Shown piece by piece: positions 40,102 through 50,554 of a stretch of DNA of 64,000 bases (its first letter is position 1; the number at the start of each line of letters is the position of its first letter). The stretch lies in NCBI GenBank assembly GCA_016893485.2, contig JAFEKX020000001.1:8511501-8575500 (forward strand), given 5' to 3'. A program made the position numbers and the translations under genes. This DNA is from Streptomyces sp. P3 (GTDB lineage: Bacteria > Actinomycetota > Actinomycetes > Streptomycetales > Streptomycetaceae). The notes under the pieces were generated by a model that did no database searches, was not told where the DNA came from, and saw nothing but the letters and a program-made list of their open reading frames with translations.

Positions 40102-40756
40102 TCAGACGGTCGGCATCGTGCGGATCGCCGCGATGTCGAACTGGAGCCGCACCTTCTCGCTCACCATCGCACCGCCCTCCGCCAGCCGGGAGTTGTAGGT
40201 CAGCCCCAGTCGGAGCGGTCGATGGTGGTGGTGCCGTCGAAGCCGACGCGCTCGACGGAGAACGGGTCGGTGACATGGCCGATATAGGTGAGTTCCAGGA
40301 CGACGGGACGGGTGACGTCCTTGATGGTGAGATCGCCGAGCATGCGGTAGACATCGTTGCCCCCATCTGCACCGCGGTGCTGGCGAACCGCATCCGCGGG
40401 AAGGTCGCGCTGTCCAGGAAGTCACGGCCGACCAGGTGGGCGTCGCGTTGTTCCACACCGGTGTCGACACTGCCGGTGGACACCACGATCTCGGCCTGTG
40501 AGCGGGCGGGGTTACGGCCGTCGAAGTAGAGCCGGCTTTTGTATTCGGCGAAAGAGCCGCGCACGGTCGTCACCATCGCGTGCCGGACGGAGAAGCCGAT
40601 CCTGCTGTGTGCGGGATCGATCATCCACTCCCCGGTCAGTTCCGCGAGACCGGGATCGGGCAGGCCGGAGGCGGTGAACGCCGGTGGGGCGGCGGGACGT
40701 CGCGGGACGGCGGGGATGCCGGGCGGCGGGGGCGCAGCACGGTTGAACAGGTTCAT
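40102..40756 (-). CDS. YceI family protein (frameshifted)
   Basis: Lipocalin-like isoprenoid-binding fold, about 218 residues. Pro-rich N-terminus, then GEWMIDPAHSRIGFSVRHAMVTTVRGSF, IVVSTGSVDTGVEQRDAHL, DFLDSATFPRMRF, and after frame changes near 40365 and 40208 LGDLTIKDVTRP and LTYNSRLAEGGAMVSEKVRL. These are the standard YceI blocks. There is no signal peptide, so it is probably cytoplasmic, as in many Streptomyces copies. Function unknown. Confidence 0.85.
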
Positions 40757-40995
40757 GTGTCACGTAGTTACTGCACGTCTGATATCGCCGCAAGCCTTCG
40801 CCGTGTGCCGCCGACAGCGCGAATCGGCACTGACACGGTTAAATACCGCCACCTCGCGGGCCGTTACCACATTTCCCACACATATTCGTCACGTGCTGGT
40901 CCAGAGGCTCGCGGGCCGCGCGGCGTGAATTTCCGCGCATTTCATGTCGGACATGTCCGTGGCGAATTGTGCCGGACGCCAATTCGGCGCACGGT

Positions 40996-41773
40996 TCAGC
41001 GCACCGGGAACCCGAACGAATAGCCCTGCTGCTTCAGCCACGGCAGGATCTCGCGCAGTGCGGCCACGGTCTGCGAACGGTCGCCGCCGGCATCGTGGAA
41101 CAGCACGGTCGGCCCGTTGGGGAGTTCGCTCTTGACGGTGGCGATGATGGCGTCCGTACCCGGGAGTTCGAAGTCCTTGGAGTCGACGTTCCAGCCCAGC
41201 GGGCGCATCCCCTGCGAGGCGGCGAGGTGGCGGCTGTACGGGGTGAACGCGCCGCCCGGCGCACGGTAGTACTGCGGCCGGACGCCCCCGACGCCTTGGT
41301 GATCATGCGGGCGGCGTCCAGGATCTCCTGCGACTGATAGGCCTCGGACTTCTTGTCCATCGTGGTGTCGTGCGACACCGTGTGGTCGCACAGCCGGTGC
41401 CCGGCCGCCACGACCGCCTTGACCAGGTCCGGGTGGGCCTCGGCCTCGGGGCCGATCATGCAGAAGGTGGCCTTCACCCCGTACTCCTTGAGGACTTGGA
41501 GCACCTGCGGGGTCCAGGTCGGGTCCGGGCCGTCGTCGATGGTGATGTTGACGCCGTGGGCGCCCTGGTCGGAGGCGTGCACGATCTCCTCGGACACGGT
41601 GGCCCGGGCGGGGCCGAACTCGCGGCGGAGGGACGCCCGGAGCCCTGGGAGCCCTGCCCGTCGACGACACCGGCCTGCGCGGTCCACACCGAGGTCGCCG
41701 CCGCCACCGCGGTCACCCCGACCGCCGCCGCGAGAACCCGCCCGTACCAACCCCGCCCACCGTGCCGCGCCAT
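40996..41773 (-). CDS. Secreted polysaccharide deacetylase (NodB domain; frameshifted)
   Basis: About 259 residues. Signal peptide/anchor MARHGGRGWYGRVLAAAVGV..., then the NodB homology domain: NITIDDGPDPTW (motif 1, catalytic and metal Asp pair), LCDHTVSHDTTM (motif 2, HxxxH zinc ligands), YYRAPGGAFTPYSR (motif 3), GWNVDSKDFELPG (motif 4) and TVLFHDAGGDRSQTVAAL (motif 5). The frame changes near 41640 and 41285. Removes acetyl groups from cell-wall or chitin-like polymers; exact substrate unknown. Confidence 0.9.
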
Positions 41774-42051
41774 CTCAGCCCTGCCCTTGTCCTGTTTGAA
41801 CGACTCCGTGCACTCGTCAGGACGGCGTAAAAGCGGGGAGGATCCGCCTGTTACCGATCACGGACAATTTCGCCGGAGTTCGGGACGGTCAACGAGCGGG
41901 CGCTCAGGAGGTTTCGCCACCGCAGGCGGGTTTGGCGGCCACCGATTCCCTTGTCCCGGGCCGGACTTGCCGCAGGTGCCTCGCCCCGGTCAGGGGGTGA
42001 CGCTAACGTGCACCATTCCTTGTACGGTACACAGGCGCAGGAGGTCGCGGT

Positions 42052-43036
42052 ATGCACCGCTCGCCCAACCAGGGCCAGGATGTGCTGAAATTCCGGACGA
42101 CGGATGTGGACGAGGCCCGGCAGGTCATCCAGGATCGCTTCTACGCCAACTTCATCGACGTACGCGACGGCAGCGCCGACTTCATGGCCCGGTACGACAT
42201 CACCACATTCGGTCCGCTCACCATCGGACGGCTCGCGTTCGGCGCTGAGGTGCGCATCCGGTTCGGGGAACTCGGCTTCTACCATGTGGACATCCCGCTG
42301 GGCGGCCACCTGGCCTGGCGCCAGGGAACGCGTACCAAGGCGGTGGCGACCACCGCGAACGCCGCCGTCTTCCAGCCGCACGGCGACACGGCCCTGGACC
42401 GCGTGAGCACCGACTGCTCCATGCTGGCCGTGAAGATCGATCCCAAGGCCCTCAACGACCAACTCGAGCGCCTCCTCGGCCGACCGCTGCGCTGGCCCCC
42501 GTCGCCCTCACGCCCGAACTCGACGTCGCCCACGGTCCGGGCCTGAGCTGGGTACGGATGATCCGGGCGGCGTTCGACGAGATGCTGGCCGGCGGGCTGC
42601 TCACCCGGCCGATGGTCGCCCGCCCGCTCCAGGAGGCCCTGCTGACCGGGTTCCTCCTTGCCACCGGCCACCGCTACCGCGACGAACTCGACCGACCGCA
42701 CCACACCCTGCGCCCGGCACCCGTCAAGCGTGCGGTCGACGCCATGCACAGCATGCCCCAACACCCCTTCACGGTAGGGGAGTTGGCCGTACTCGCCGGG
42801 GTGAGCGTGCGGCGACTCAGGAATCCTTCCAGCAGTACGTCGGCATGACCCCGCTGGCCTACCTCACCGATGTCCGCCTCACCCGCGCCCACGACGAGCT
42901 GCGCCGCGGCACACCGGGCGAAGTGAACGTCAGCGAGGTCGCCCACCGCTGGAGTTTCGGACACCTGGGCCGCTTCGCGTCCCGCTACCGCGCCCGCTTC
43001 GGCGAGCTGCCCTCGCAGACCCTGCGCTCCGGGTGA
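42052..43036 (+). CDS. AraC family transcriptional regulator (frameshifted)
   Basis: About 328 residues. N-terminal AraC-binding-2-type domain (DGSADFMARYDITTFGPLTIG, YHVDIPLGGHLAWRQG) and a C-terminal double HTH (PFTVGELAVLAGVSVRRL, QQYVGMTPLAYLTDVRLTRAHDEL, EVAHRWSFGHLGRFASRYRARFGELP). The frame changes near 42497 and 42822. A hairpin follows at 43060-43088. No adjacent gene is an obvious target; the DUF899 gene 0.5 kb downstream is a weak candidate. Confidence 0.88.
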
Positions 43037-43059
43037 CCACGGCCCACCCCACCGCCCCG

Positions 43060-43088
43060 CGCTGAGCGGACAACGGCCGCGCTCAGCG
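43060..43088 (+). terminator. Hairpin downstream of the AraC gene
   Basis: Inverted repeat CGCTGAGCG/CGCTCAGCG with an 11-base spacer, 24 bp after the AraC-family stop. Plausible terminator. Confidence 0.6.
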
Positions 43089-43553
43089 GATCGTGCGCGA
43101 CGGCCAACACGCCCTAGCATTCCTGGTGTTCGCGCGTCCGCTCCTTCGGTCCGCCGCGCGGACAACGGCCGGCCCATCCGCATCAGTTCGGGCCGGTCAC
43201 CGCCCGTCGGCGCCCCCGACAGCTGCGGGCGGCCAGGTAGCGCGCAGGTGGCCTGTACCCCGCCACGCTGCGCCGCCTGACGCGGGAGAAGGTCCGGGCC
43301 GGGGTCGGCGCCGGCCCGGACCTTGACCGCCAAGCCACCCGACCGGAATCCAGCCTGCGGACGATGCGCCGACGTGTCGCGTGGTGCGCCGGTGAGCAGA
43401 GCCGGGTGCCGCCACATGTGGGAACCCGCGACGGACCCCTGCCCGCCGCGATGAGTTTCGGCCGGGCCCGGAGTCTGATCCGGTGAGCGCCGTCGTACGG
43501 CCTACGAAGTACGCCCTACGACGCGGCCCGACACGACTCACCACGGAGGACCC
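43089..43553. other. Intergenic region before the DUF899 gene
   Basis: No convincing gene in any frame; codon patterns are mixed and no family is recognisable. The last part carries GGAGG at 43545-43549, the ribosome binding site for ATG 43554. Confidence 0.5.
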
Positions 43554-44338
43554 ATGACGACCACACCCGGCACTGGGAGCAGCAGCGACCTCCCGGCAAG
43601 CCGCCCGTCGTAGACATCGCCACCTGGAACGCGGCGCGCGACGAGCTGCTGCTCCGGGAGAAGGCGCACACCCGGGAGGGGACGCGATCGCCGCGGCCAG
43701 GCGGCGGCTGCCGATGGCCGAGCTCGACGGGAAGGTGGAGGTCGTCGGGGCGGACGGGCCGGTACCGTTCCTCGACCTGTTCCAGGGGCGCGACGAACTC
43801 GTGGTGTACCAGCACATGTGGCACGACCACGCCCCACACCAGGGACAGTGCGAGGGCTGCACCACCACGGCCTGGCACATGAAGGACGCGGTCTACCTCA
43901 ACGCCCGGCGCGTCTCGTACGCCGTCCTGACCACGGGCGGGTGGGACGAGGTCGCCCCCTACGTCGAGTTCATGGGCTACACCGAGCCCTGGTACTCGGT
44001 GCGCGGCCTGGACGCGCCGATCGGCGGCGGGGATGGGCCACATCCTCGCCTTCCTGCGTGACGGCGACCGGGTGTTCCTCACCTACTCCACGACGGGCCG
44101 CGGCAACGAACCGGTCAACGGCTCCCTCGCCCTGCTCGACATGACGCCGTACGGCCGCGGCGAGGCCTGGCAGGACAACCCCGAGGGCTACCCGCCCGGC
44201 CGCGACGCCTGCTGGTACTGGCGCTCGGACGCCGACGGAAACGCCACCTGGGGCGAGACCAGCCGCCCGGTACCGCAGTGGACCCGCCCCGGCGCGACCC
44301 CCGTGGAGACCCTGGGCCGCCAGGGTGACTGCCACTGA
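43554..44338 (+). CDS. DUF899 family thioredoxin-like protein (frameshifted)
   Basis: About 261 residues. Blocks typical of DUF899: PPVVDIATWNAARDELLLREK, LPMAELDGKVEVVGADG, VVYQHMWHDHAPHQGQCEGC (WxH and Cys region), CTTTAWHMKDAVYLNARRV, then GHILAFLRDGDRVFLTYSTTG and the WYWRSD...ETSRPVPQWTRPG end. The frame changes near 43590, 43680 (G run) and 44030. The family is predicted to have a thioredoxin fold; its biochemical role is unknown. Confidence 0.87.
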
Positions 44339-44417
44339 CGGGGAGTGTTCCGCCCCGTTCCGCCCCGGGGCCCGCCCTTGACGCCCCTCACCACCCGACC
44401 TAGCCTCGACTGAACAC

Positions 44418-44425
44418 GTCTAGAC
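44418..44425 (+). promoter_or_regulatory. HutC-type GntR operator GTCTAGAC
   Basis: GTCTAGAC fits the GT-N-TA-N-AC core bound by the HutC subfamily of GntR regulators and is palindromic. It lies 13 bp upstream of the first start codon of the permease operon, which itself encodes a HutC-type (UTRA-domain) regulator, so autoregulation is likely. Confidence 0.6.
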
Positions 44426-44438
44426 AGGTAGGTCGACG

Positions 44439-45922
44439 ATGGCGGACTCCCCCAGACTTCCCGGTCCCGGCAGCTCCAGGTCGAGACGCACGGCCTCGAC
44501 GTGATCGCCGACGCCGAACGCAAAGGCACCCCAAGGACCCTGTTCTGGCCGTGGTTCGGGGCCAACGTCTCGATCCTCGGCCTGAGTTACGGTGCCTTCG
44601 CGCTCGGCTTCGGGATCTCCTTCTGGCAGGCGCTCGTCGCCGGAGTCATCGGGATCGTCTTCTCCTTCCTGCTCTGCGGCTTCATCGCGGTCGCGGGCAA
44701 GCGCGGCTCCGCGCCGACGATGGTCCTCAGCCGCGCCGCCTACGGCGTGCGCGGCAACCGGCTGCCGTCGGTGATCTCCTGGGTCCTCACCGTCGGCTGG
44801 GAGACCGTCCTCACCTCCCTCGCGACGATGGCCACCGCGACCGTGTTCAGCAGGCTCGGCTGGGGCGGCGGCACCGAGACCAAGGTGGTCGCGCTGATCC
44901 TGGTCGGCGCGCTGACCGTCGTCGGCGGAGTCATGGGCTTCGACCTGATCATGCGGCTGCAGACGGTCATCACCGTCGTCACCGGCGTGCTCACGATCGT
45001 CTACATCGCGCTCGTCGCCGACCACATCCACTGGAGCACGGTCAGCGCCGTACCGGCGGGCTCCGCCCAGGAGTTCATCGGCGCGCTGGTGTTCATGATG
45101 ACCGGCTTCGGCCTCGGCTGGGTCAACGCCGCCGCCGACTACTCCCGTTATCTGCCCCGGAGTTCGTCCGGCAGAGGCGTGATCGGCTGGACGACGTTCG
45201 GCGCCTCCGTGGCCCCGCTGCTCCTGCTGGTCTTCGGTCTGCTGCTCGCCGGTTCCTCCAGCACGCTGAACAAGGCGGTCGCCGCCGACCCGATCGGCGC
45301 GCTGACGACGATCCTGCCGACCTGGTTCCTGGTCCCCTTCGCCGTGGTCGCCGTCCTCGGCCTGGTCGGCGGCGCGGTCCTCGACATCTACTCCTCCGGC
45401 CTGGCCCTGCTGTCGGCCGGACTCCGGGTCCCGCGCTACCTCGCCGCCCTGGTCGACGGCGTGCTGATGATCGCGGGCTCCGTCTACATCGTGTTCTTCG
45501 CGGACGACTTCCTCGGCCAGTTCATGGGCTTCCTCACCACCCTCGGCGTCCCCATCGCCGCCTGGTCCGGCATCATGCTCGCCGACCTCGCCCTGCGCCG
45601 CCGCGACTACGACGAGGGCGACCTCTTCCGCCCGCACGGCCGCTACGGCGACGTCGAGCCCACGCCCCTCCTGCTCACTCTCGCCGCCACCGCGATCGGC
45701 TGGGGCCTGGTCACCAACTCGGCTGCCAGTTGGCTGAGTTGGCAGGGGTATCTGCTCGACCCGCTCGGCCTCGGCGGCAAGTCCGGCGCCTGGGCCTACG
45801 CCAACCTCGGCGTGCTGATCGCCCTCGCCCTCGGTTTCCTCGGCACCCTCGCCCTCGGCCGCACCCGCGTCCGGCGCCAGGAGGAACAGGCCGCGAGCCC
45901 CGAGGCGGTGGCCGCCGTATGA
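44439..45922 (+). CDS. NCS1-family permease for a nucleobase or related heterocycle (frameshifted near start)
   Basis: Sodium/proton-coupled importer of about 494 residues with 12 hydrophobic segments. Family features include GTPRTLFWPWFGANVSILGL in the first helix, MTGFGLGWVNAAADYSRYLP (helix 6 region) and GVPIAAWSGIMLADLALRRRDY. The first residues (MADSP, ATG 44439) are in another frame, joined by restoring a C near 44452 to give QLQVETHGLDVIADAERKG. It resembles the cytosine/purine branch. First gene of a five-gene coupled operon. Confidence 0.88.
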
Positions 45923-46472
45923 CCACCGCGACCGGTCACCTCGCCGTCATCGACATGCAGCGCGTCTTCGCCGAACCCGACAGCCCCTGGGCCACCCCGC
46001 GCTTCGCCGAGGCGGCGGCAGGCGTACGGCGACTGCTGCCGGCCTTCGACGACCGCGTCACCTTCACCCGCTTCCTGGCCCCGGGAAACCCGAGGGCGCC
46101 TGGCGCGCCTACTACGACCAGTGGCCCTTCGCCCTCCAGCCACCCGACGCGCCGCTCTGGCGGCTGACCGACGAATTCGCCGCCCAGGCACGGCAGTTCG
46201 TGGACGCGCCCACCTTCGGCAAGTGGACCCCGGAACTCGCCGAACGCGTCGCCCCCTCTGGCCGTCTCGTCCTCGCGGGTGTCAGCACCGACTGCTGCGT
46301 CCTGTCCACGGCCCTCGCCGCCGCCGACGCGGGCGCCGAGGTGCTGGTCGTCGCCGACGCCTGCGCGGGCGTGGACGACGACTCCCACGCCAAGGCCCTG
46401 CACGTGATGGACCTCTACCGGCCGCTGATCCGGGTGGTCACCGTCGCCGAGGTGATCGGGGAACCGTCATGA
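45919..46472 (+). CDS. Isochorismatase-family cysteine hydrolase (frameshifted)
   Basis: About 184 residues. The catalytic triad of the family is visible: Asp in HLAVIDMQRVF, Lys in TFGKWTPEL and Cys in VSTDCCVLSTALAA. Members include nicotinamidases and ureidoacrylate or other N-carbamoyl amidohydrolases, which open amide bonds after ring salvage. One frame change near 46085 (C run) joins TFTRFLAP to EGAWRAYYDQW. It overlaps the permease stop (ATGA) and the regulator start (ATGA). Confidence 0.87.
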
Positions 46473-47176
46473 CCGCCGTCCGCCTCAAACACCAGCGCAT
46501 CACCGAGGTCCTCGCCAAGGAGATCCGCGGCGGCCACCGCCCCGCCGGCGAACAACTCCCCGGCGAACACGCCCTGGCCCAACGCTTCGGCGTCAGCCGT
46601 ACGACCGTCCGCGCGGCCCTCGCCGAACTCGCCGAGGCGGGCCTGATCGCCACCCGCACCGGCAAGGGCTCCTACGTCCTCTTCGACGGCCGTCCCCTCG
46701 ACGACCGCCTCGGCTGGGCTCACGCACTGGCCACCCAGGGCATCGACACCCGGGTAAGGACCCTCGCGGTCGACACCCGGCAGGACGAGCGACTCGCCCG
46801 CCAACTCACCCTGAACACAACCGAGTTCGTGTGCGTGGAGCGGATACGCGAACTCGCCGCGGACGAGGTCGTCGTGTCGTACGAACGCAGCTTTCTGCCG
46901 CCCGTCCCCGGGGTGCGCGAGCTGCCCGCCCGAGGCCTCGACGGGCAGTCGCTGACCGAGGTGATGCTGCGGGCCGGGCTGCGCCCCGACCACGGGGAGC
47001 AGCGGGTGAGCGGGCGGCGGATCGACGGGCGGGAGGCGGAGCTGCTGCGCCGCGAACCGGGTGACTGGTTCCTCGACACGCGGCGCACCAGCCGGGCGGC
47101 CGACGGCTCCTTCGTCGAACATGTCGTGAGCCTCCTCGACCCCGACCACTTCCAACTCACCCTCCAGTTCGGCTGA
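46469..47176 (+). CDS. GntR family regulator with UTRA (HutC-type) effector domain
   Basis: Intact 235-residue protein. Winged helix at residues about 5-70 (ITEVLAKEIRGGHRPAGEQL, LAQRFGVSRTTVRAALAELA, RTGKGSYVLF), then a UTRA domain (FVCVERIRELAADEVVVSYE, LRREPGDWFLDTRRTSRA, DPDHFQLTLQFG). Placed inside the operon it probably controls, with a matching GTCTAGAC site at the operon front. The ligand should be an intermediate of the salvage pathway. Confidence 0.92.
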   Translation: MTAVRLKHQRITEVLAKEIRGGHRPAGEQLPGEHALAQRFGVSRTTVRAALAELAEAGLIATRTGKGSYVLFDGRPLDDRLGWAHALATQGIDTRVRTLAVDTRQDERLARQLTLNTTEFVCVERIRELAADEVVVSYERSFLPPVPGVRELPARGLDGQSLTEVMLRAGLRPDHGEQRVSGRRIDGREAELLRREPGDWFLDTRRTSRAADGSFVEHVVSLLDPDHFQLTLQFG

Positions 47177-47203
47177 TCCGCACCCCCGCACCGGAAAGCA
47201 CCC

Positions 47204-48209
47204 ATGACCCTCCAGAGCCGCGCCACCGGAGCCCTCCACGGACTCGCCCTCGGAGACGCCCTCGGCATGCCCACCCAGATGCTGTCCCGCCCGGACATCA
47301 CCGCTCGCTACGGCCCGTTCCTGACCGGATTCCACCCGGCCGCCGCCGACCATCCCCTCGCCGCCGGGATGCCGGCCGGAGCCGTCACCGACGACACCGA
47401 ACAGGCCCTGCTGCTGGCCCAGTTGCTCCTCGGCGCCAAGGGTCGCGTCGACCCGGCGGAACTCGCCCGGCGCCTGGTCGCCTGGGAGGACGACATGCGG
47501 GCCCGCGGCTCGCTCGACCTCCTCGGACCGTCCACGAAGCGCGCGGTGGAGCTCGTCCTCGCGGGCACCCCGGTCGACGAGGTGGGGCGCTACGGCACCA
47601 CCAACGGCGCGGCGATGCGGATCGCCCCCGTGGGCATCGCGGTGCCGGTCGCGGAACCGGCCCTGCTGGTGGACCGGGTGGTGGAGGCCAGCGGCCTCAC
47701 CCACAACACCGGGGTCGCCCTCGCCGGTGCCGCCGCCGTGGCCGCCGCTGTGAGCGCGGGAGTCGACGGGGCGTCGGTTCCGGAGGCGGTCGAAGTGGCC
47801 GTGTCCGCAGCGCGGTTGGCGGCGGGGCGCGGGCACTGGGTGGCCGCCGCCGACGTCGCCGAGCGGATCGTCTGGGCGACCGGACTGGTGCGGGGCCTGA
47901 CCGAGGCCCAAGTCTGCGAGCGGGTCTACGCGTTGGTCGGCACGAGTCTCGCCACGCAGGAGTCCGTGCCCGCCGCCTTCGCCGTCCTCGCCGCCTGCCC
48001 CGACGACCCCTGGCGGGCCGCCCCTGCTCGCCGCGTCCGTCGGCGGCGACTGCGACACCATCGCCGCGATCGCGGGAGCCGTCGGCGGCGCCTGCCACGG
48101 CGTGGACGCCTTCCCGGCCGACGCGCGGGAGACGCTCGTACGCGTCAACCCGACCCTCCAACTGGACGTCACCGCAGCCGCGTTGCTCGAACTCCGGGCC
48201 CGGCCGTGA
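47204..48209 (+). CDS. ADP-ribosylglycohydrolase (DraG) family protein (frameshifted)
   Basis: About 335 residues. Metal-binding motifs: ALGDALGMPTQM, VTDDTEQALLLAQLLL, NGAAMRIAPVGIAVP, SGLTHNTGVALAGAAAVAAA, and in a second frame after about 48020 SVGGDCDTIAAIAGAVGGA. The family hydrolyses N- or O-glycosidic bonds to ADP-ribose or ribose. Between an amidase-like hydrolase and a sugar kinase it could release ribose from a ribosylated base. It must be separated from the kinase gene: the corrected frame stops at TGA 48207-48209, and the apparent long fusion in the original frame is an artefact of the shift. Confidence 0.88.
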
Positions 48210-49120
48210 GCAGCAGGCTGTGGCACCTCGGCAACGTCGTCGTCGACCTGGTCCTCGATGTTCCCGCCCTTCCCGAGCGCGGCGGCGACGTCCTCGCCAC
48301 CCGCACCGAGGACACCCCGGGCGGCGGCTTCAACGTCATGGCCGCCGCCGCCCGCCAGGGACTCGCGGTCACCTACGCCGGAGCGCACGGCACCGGCCCC
48401 TTCGGCGACCGGGCCCGCGCCGCGCTGCACGCCGAGAACATCGACGTCCTGCTCGCACCGCGCACTGAGGAGGACACCGGCTTCGTGGTCTGTCTTGTCG
48501 ACGCGGACGGCGAGCGCACCTTCGTCACGAGCCCTGGTGCGGAGGCAACTCTGCGCAGCGCCGACCTGGCAGAACTCCGTCCCGGGGCGGGCGACTTCGC
48601 GTACGTCACCGGGTACAGCCTGCTCCACGACAGCAACCGTGCCGCCCTGCTCGACCTTTTGCCCCGACTGGACCCGGCGGTCACGCTGGTCACCGACCCG
48701 GGGCCGCTGGTCCGCGGCATCCCCGTCGGGGCAGTGGAGTCGCTGCTCGCCCGCTCCGACTGGTGGAGCTGCAACGCCCGTGAGGCCGCGCTGCTCACCG
48801 GCCTCGACGATCCGGCGGAGGCCGCCCGGGCGCTCCAATCCCGGCTGGGGCGCGGCTCGGTGCTCGTCAGGACCGGGGCCGAGGGGTGTGTCCTGCACCA
48901 GGGCGGACGGCTCGTCGCCGTGCCCGGGTTCGTCGTCGACGCCGTCGATGTCAACGGCGCCGGCGACGCGCACACCGGGGTGTTCATGGCCGCCCTGGCT
49001 CGGGGTGTCGATCCGGTGGCCGCCGCTCGCCGGGCCAACGCGGGCGCCGCCCTGGCCGTCACCGCGTCGGGACCGGCGACGGCGCCGGACGCGGCACGGC
49101 TGGACGTGTTCCTGAACTAG
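48206..49120 (+). CDS. PfkB family carbohydrate kinase
   Basis: Intact kinase of 304 residues, ribokinase-like. N-terminal HLGNVVVDLVLDVPALPERG, the PfkB signature 1 region GGGFNVMAAAARQG, and the catalytic signature VDVNGAGDAHTGVFMAALA with the anion-hole GAGD and base Asp. GTG 48206 overlaps the upstream stop (GTGA). Probably phosphorylates the sugar (or nucleoside) released by the preceding hydrolase. Its stop is 13 bp from the convergent encapsulin stop. Confidence 0.9.
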   Translation: MSSRLWHLGNVVVDLVLDVPALPERGGDVLATRTEDTPGGGFNVMAAAARQGLAVTYAGAHGTGPFGDRARAALHAENIDVLLAPRTEEDTGFVVCLVDADGERTFVTSPGAEATLRSADLAELRPGAGDFAYVTGYSLLHDSNRAALLDLLPRLDPAVTLVTDPGPLVRGIPVGAVESLLARSDWWSCNAREAALLTGLDDPAEAARALQSRLGRGSVLVRTGAEGCVLHQGGRLVAVPGFVVDAVDVNGAGDAHTGVFMAALARGVDPVAAARRANAGAALAVTASGPATAPDAARLDVFLN

Positions 49121-49133
49121 CCGTGGCCGTGGG

Positions 49134-50554
49134 TCAGTTGCCGTCCCGGCGGGAGACCTCGACGTTCTCCAGGATGCCGATCGCGTCCGGCACCAGGACG
49201 GCCGCCGAGAAGTAGGTGCTCACCAGGTAGGAGATGATCGCCTGCTCGTTGATGCCCATGAACCGTACGTTGAGGCCCGGTTCGAGCTCGTCCAGGATGC
49301 CCGTCTGGTAGAGGCCGATCACGCCCTGGTCGTCCTCGCCGGTGCGCATCGCGATGATCGACGACGTACGGGACTCGCTGACCGGGATCTTGCCGCAGGG
49401 CAGCAGCGGCACCCCGCGCCAGGCGGGCAGATGGTGGCCGCCGACGTCGACGCCGCTGAAGTACACACCGCGCCTGTTGCACTCGCGGCCGAAGGCGGCG
49501 ATCGCCTTCGGGTGGGCGAACAGGTAGCGGGTGTCGCGCCGCATGCTGAGGAGTTCGTCCAGGTCGTCGGGGGTCGGCGGGCCGGAGTGGGTGGAGATCC
49601 GCTGGTCGTAGTCGGCGTTGTGCAGCAGGCCGAAGTCCCGGTTGTTGACCAGCTCGTTCTCCTGCCGCTCGCGCAGGGCCTCGACGGTGAGCCGGAGTTG
49701 CTGCTGGGTCTGGTTCATCGGCTGGTTGTAGAGGTCGGTGACCCGGCTGTGCACCTTCAACACGGTCTGAGCGACGCTGAGTTCGTACTCGCGCGGGGCG
49801 AGGTCGTAGTCGACGAACGTGCCCGGCAGGTCCGGCTCGCCGACATGTCCGGCGCTCAGGGCGATCGCCGCCTCGCCGAACGGGTTGACCGGGCCGTGGT
49901 CGTCCGCGTCGGCCGCCTCGACGTGCGCGCTGAGCTCGGGGTGCCGTTCCGCGACGGCCTGGTACGCCGAGTGCGGCAGGGCCAGCACCGTGGTGGCCGT
50001 CGCCGCGCGGGCCGTGAACTCCCAGCTGTCGTCCGGGTCGCTGAGCACCTCGCCGCCGAAGGTGTCGCCGTCGGCGAGCAGCCCGGTGACCGCCTCGTCG
50101 CCGTAGGGACCCTCGCCGAGCAGCTCCACCTTGCCGTGCGCGATCAGGTACACCTGGTCGGCGGGGCGGCCCGCCTCCACGATCAACTGGCCGGGCGTGA
50201 ACTCCCGTTGCTCGAACCGCTCGGCCAGCGCGGCGAGCGCGTCGGGGTCCGAGAAGCCGCGCAGCGGCGGCAGTTCGCTCAACTCGGCCTCGACGACCCG
50301 CACGTGGGCGCCGGTCTGCACGAACGTCACCCGGCCGTCGCCCGCGTGTACGAGAGCCGGCGGTTGACGCGGTAGGTGCCACCGGGCACGTTCACCCAGG
50401 GCAGCATGCGGGTCAGCCAGCGTGAACTGATGCCCTGCATCTGGGGTTCGGACTTGGTCGTGGTCGCCAGAGTGCGTGCCGCGGCGGTACCGAGACTCTG
50501 TTGTTCCCGCTCCTCGGCGCCCGTCTCGGGCGCGGTACCGGTGTCGACCGACAT
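49134..50554 (-). CDS. Family 2B encapsulin shell protein (frameshifted near the N-terminus)
   Basis: HK97-fold nanocompartment shell protein of about 473 residues. N-terminal arm SRWLTRMLPWVNVPGGTYRVNRRL, then after the frame change near 50345 a cyclic-nucleotide-binding-like insert (GQLIVEAGRPADQVYLIAHG, VTGLLADGDTFGGEVLSD) that defines family 2B, and the HK97 domain (YELSVAQTVLKVHSRVTDLY, ELLSMRRDTRYLFAHPKAIA, YLVSTYFSAAVLVPDAIGIL). Start ATG 50554 has AGGAGAG upstream. Characterised 2B shells house terpene cyclases or polyprenyl transferases; none is visible in this window. Confidence 0.93.

Noticed and set aside
46415..48973. An 852-residue minus-strand open frame
   Set aside because: Antisense shadow of the GntR, DraG and PfkB genes, typical of high-GC DNA with few stop codons.
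47204..49120. A 638-residue ADP-ribosylglycohydrolase-PfkB fusion protein
   Set aside because: The long frame exists only because an indel near 48020 shifts the hydrolase gene into the kinase frame; the conserved GGDCDTIAAIAG end of the hydrolase lies in another frame with its own stop at 48207-48209.
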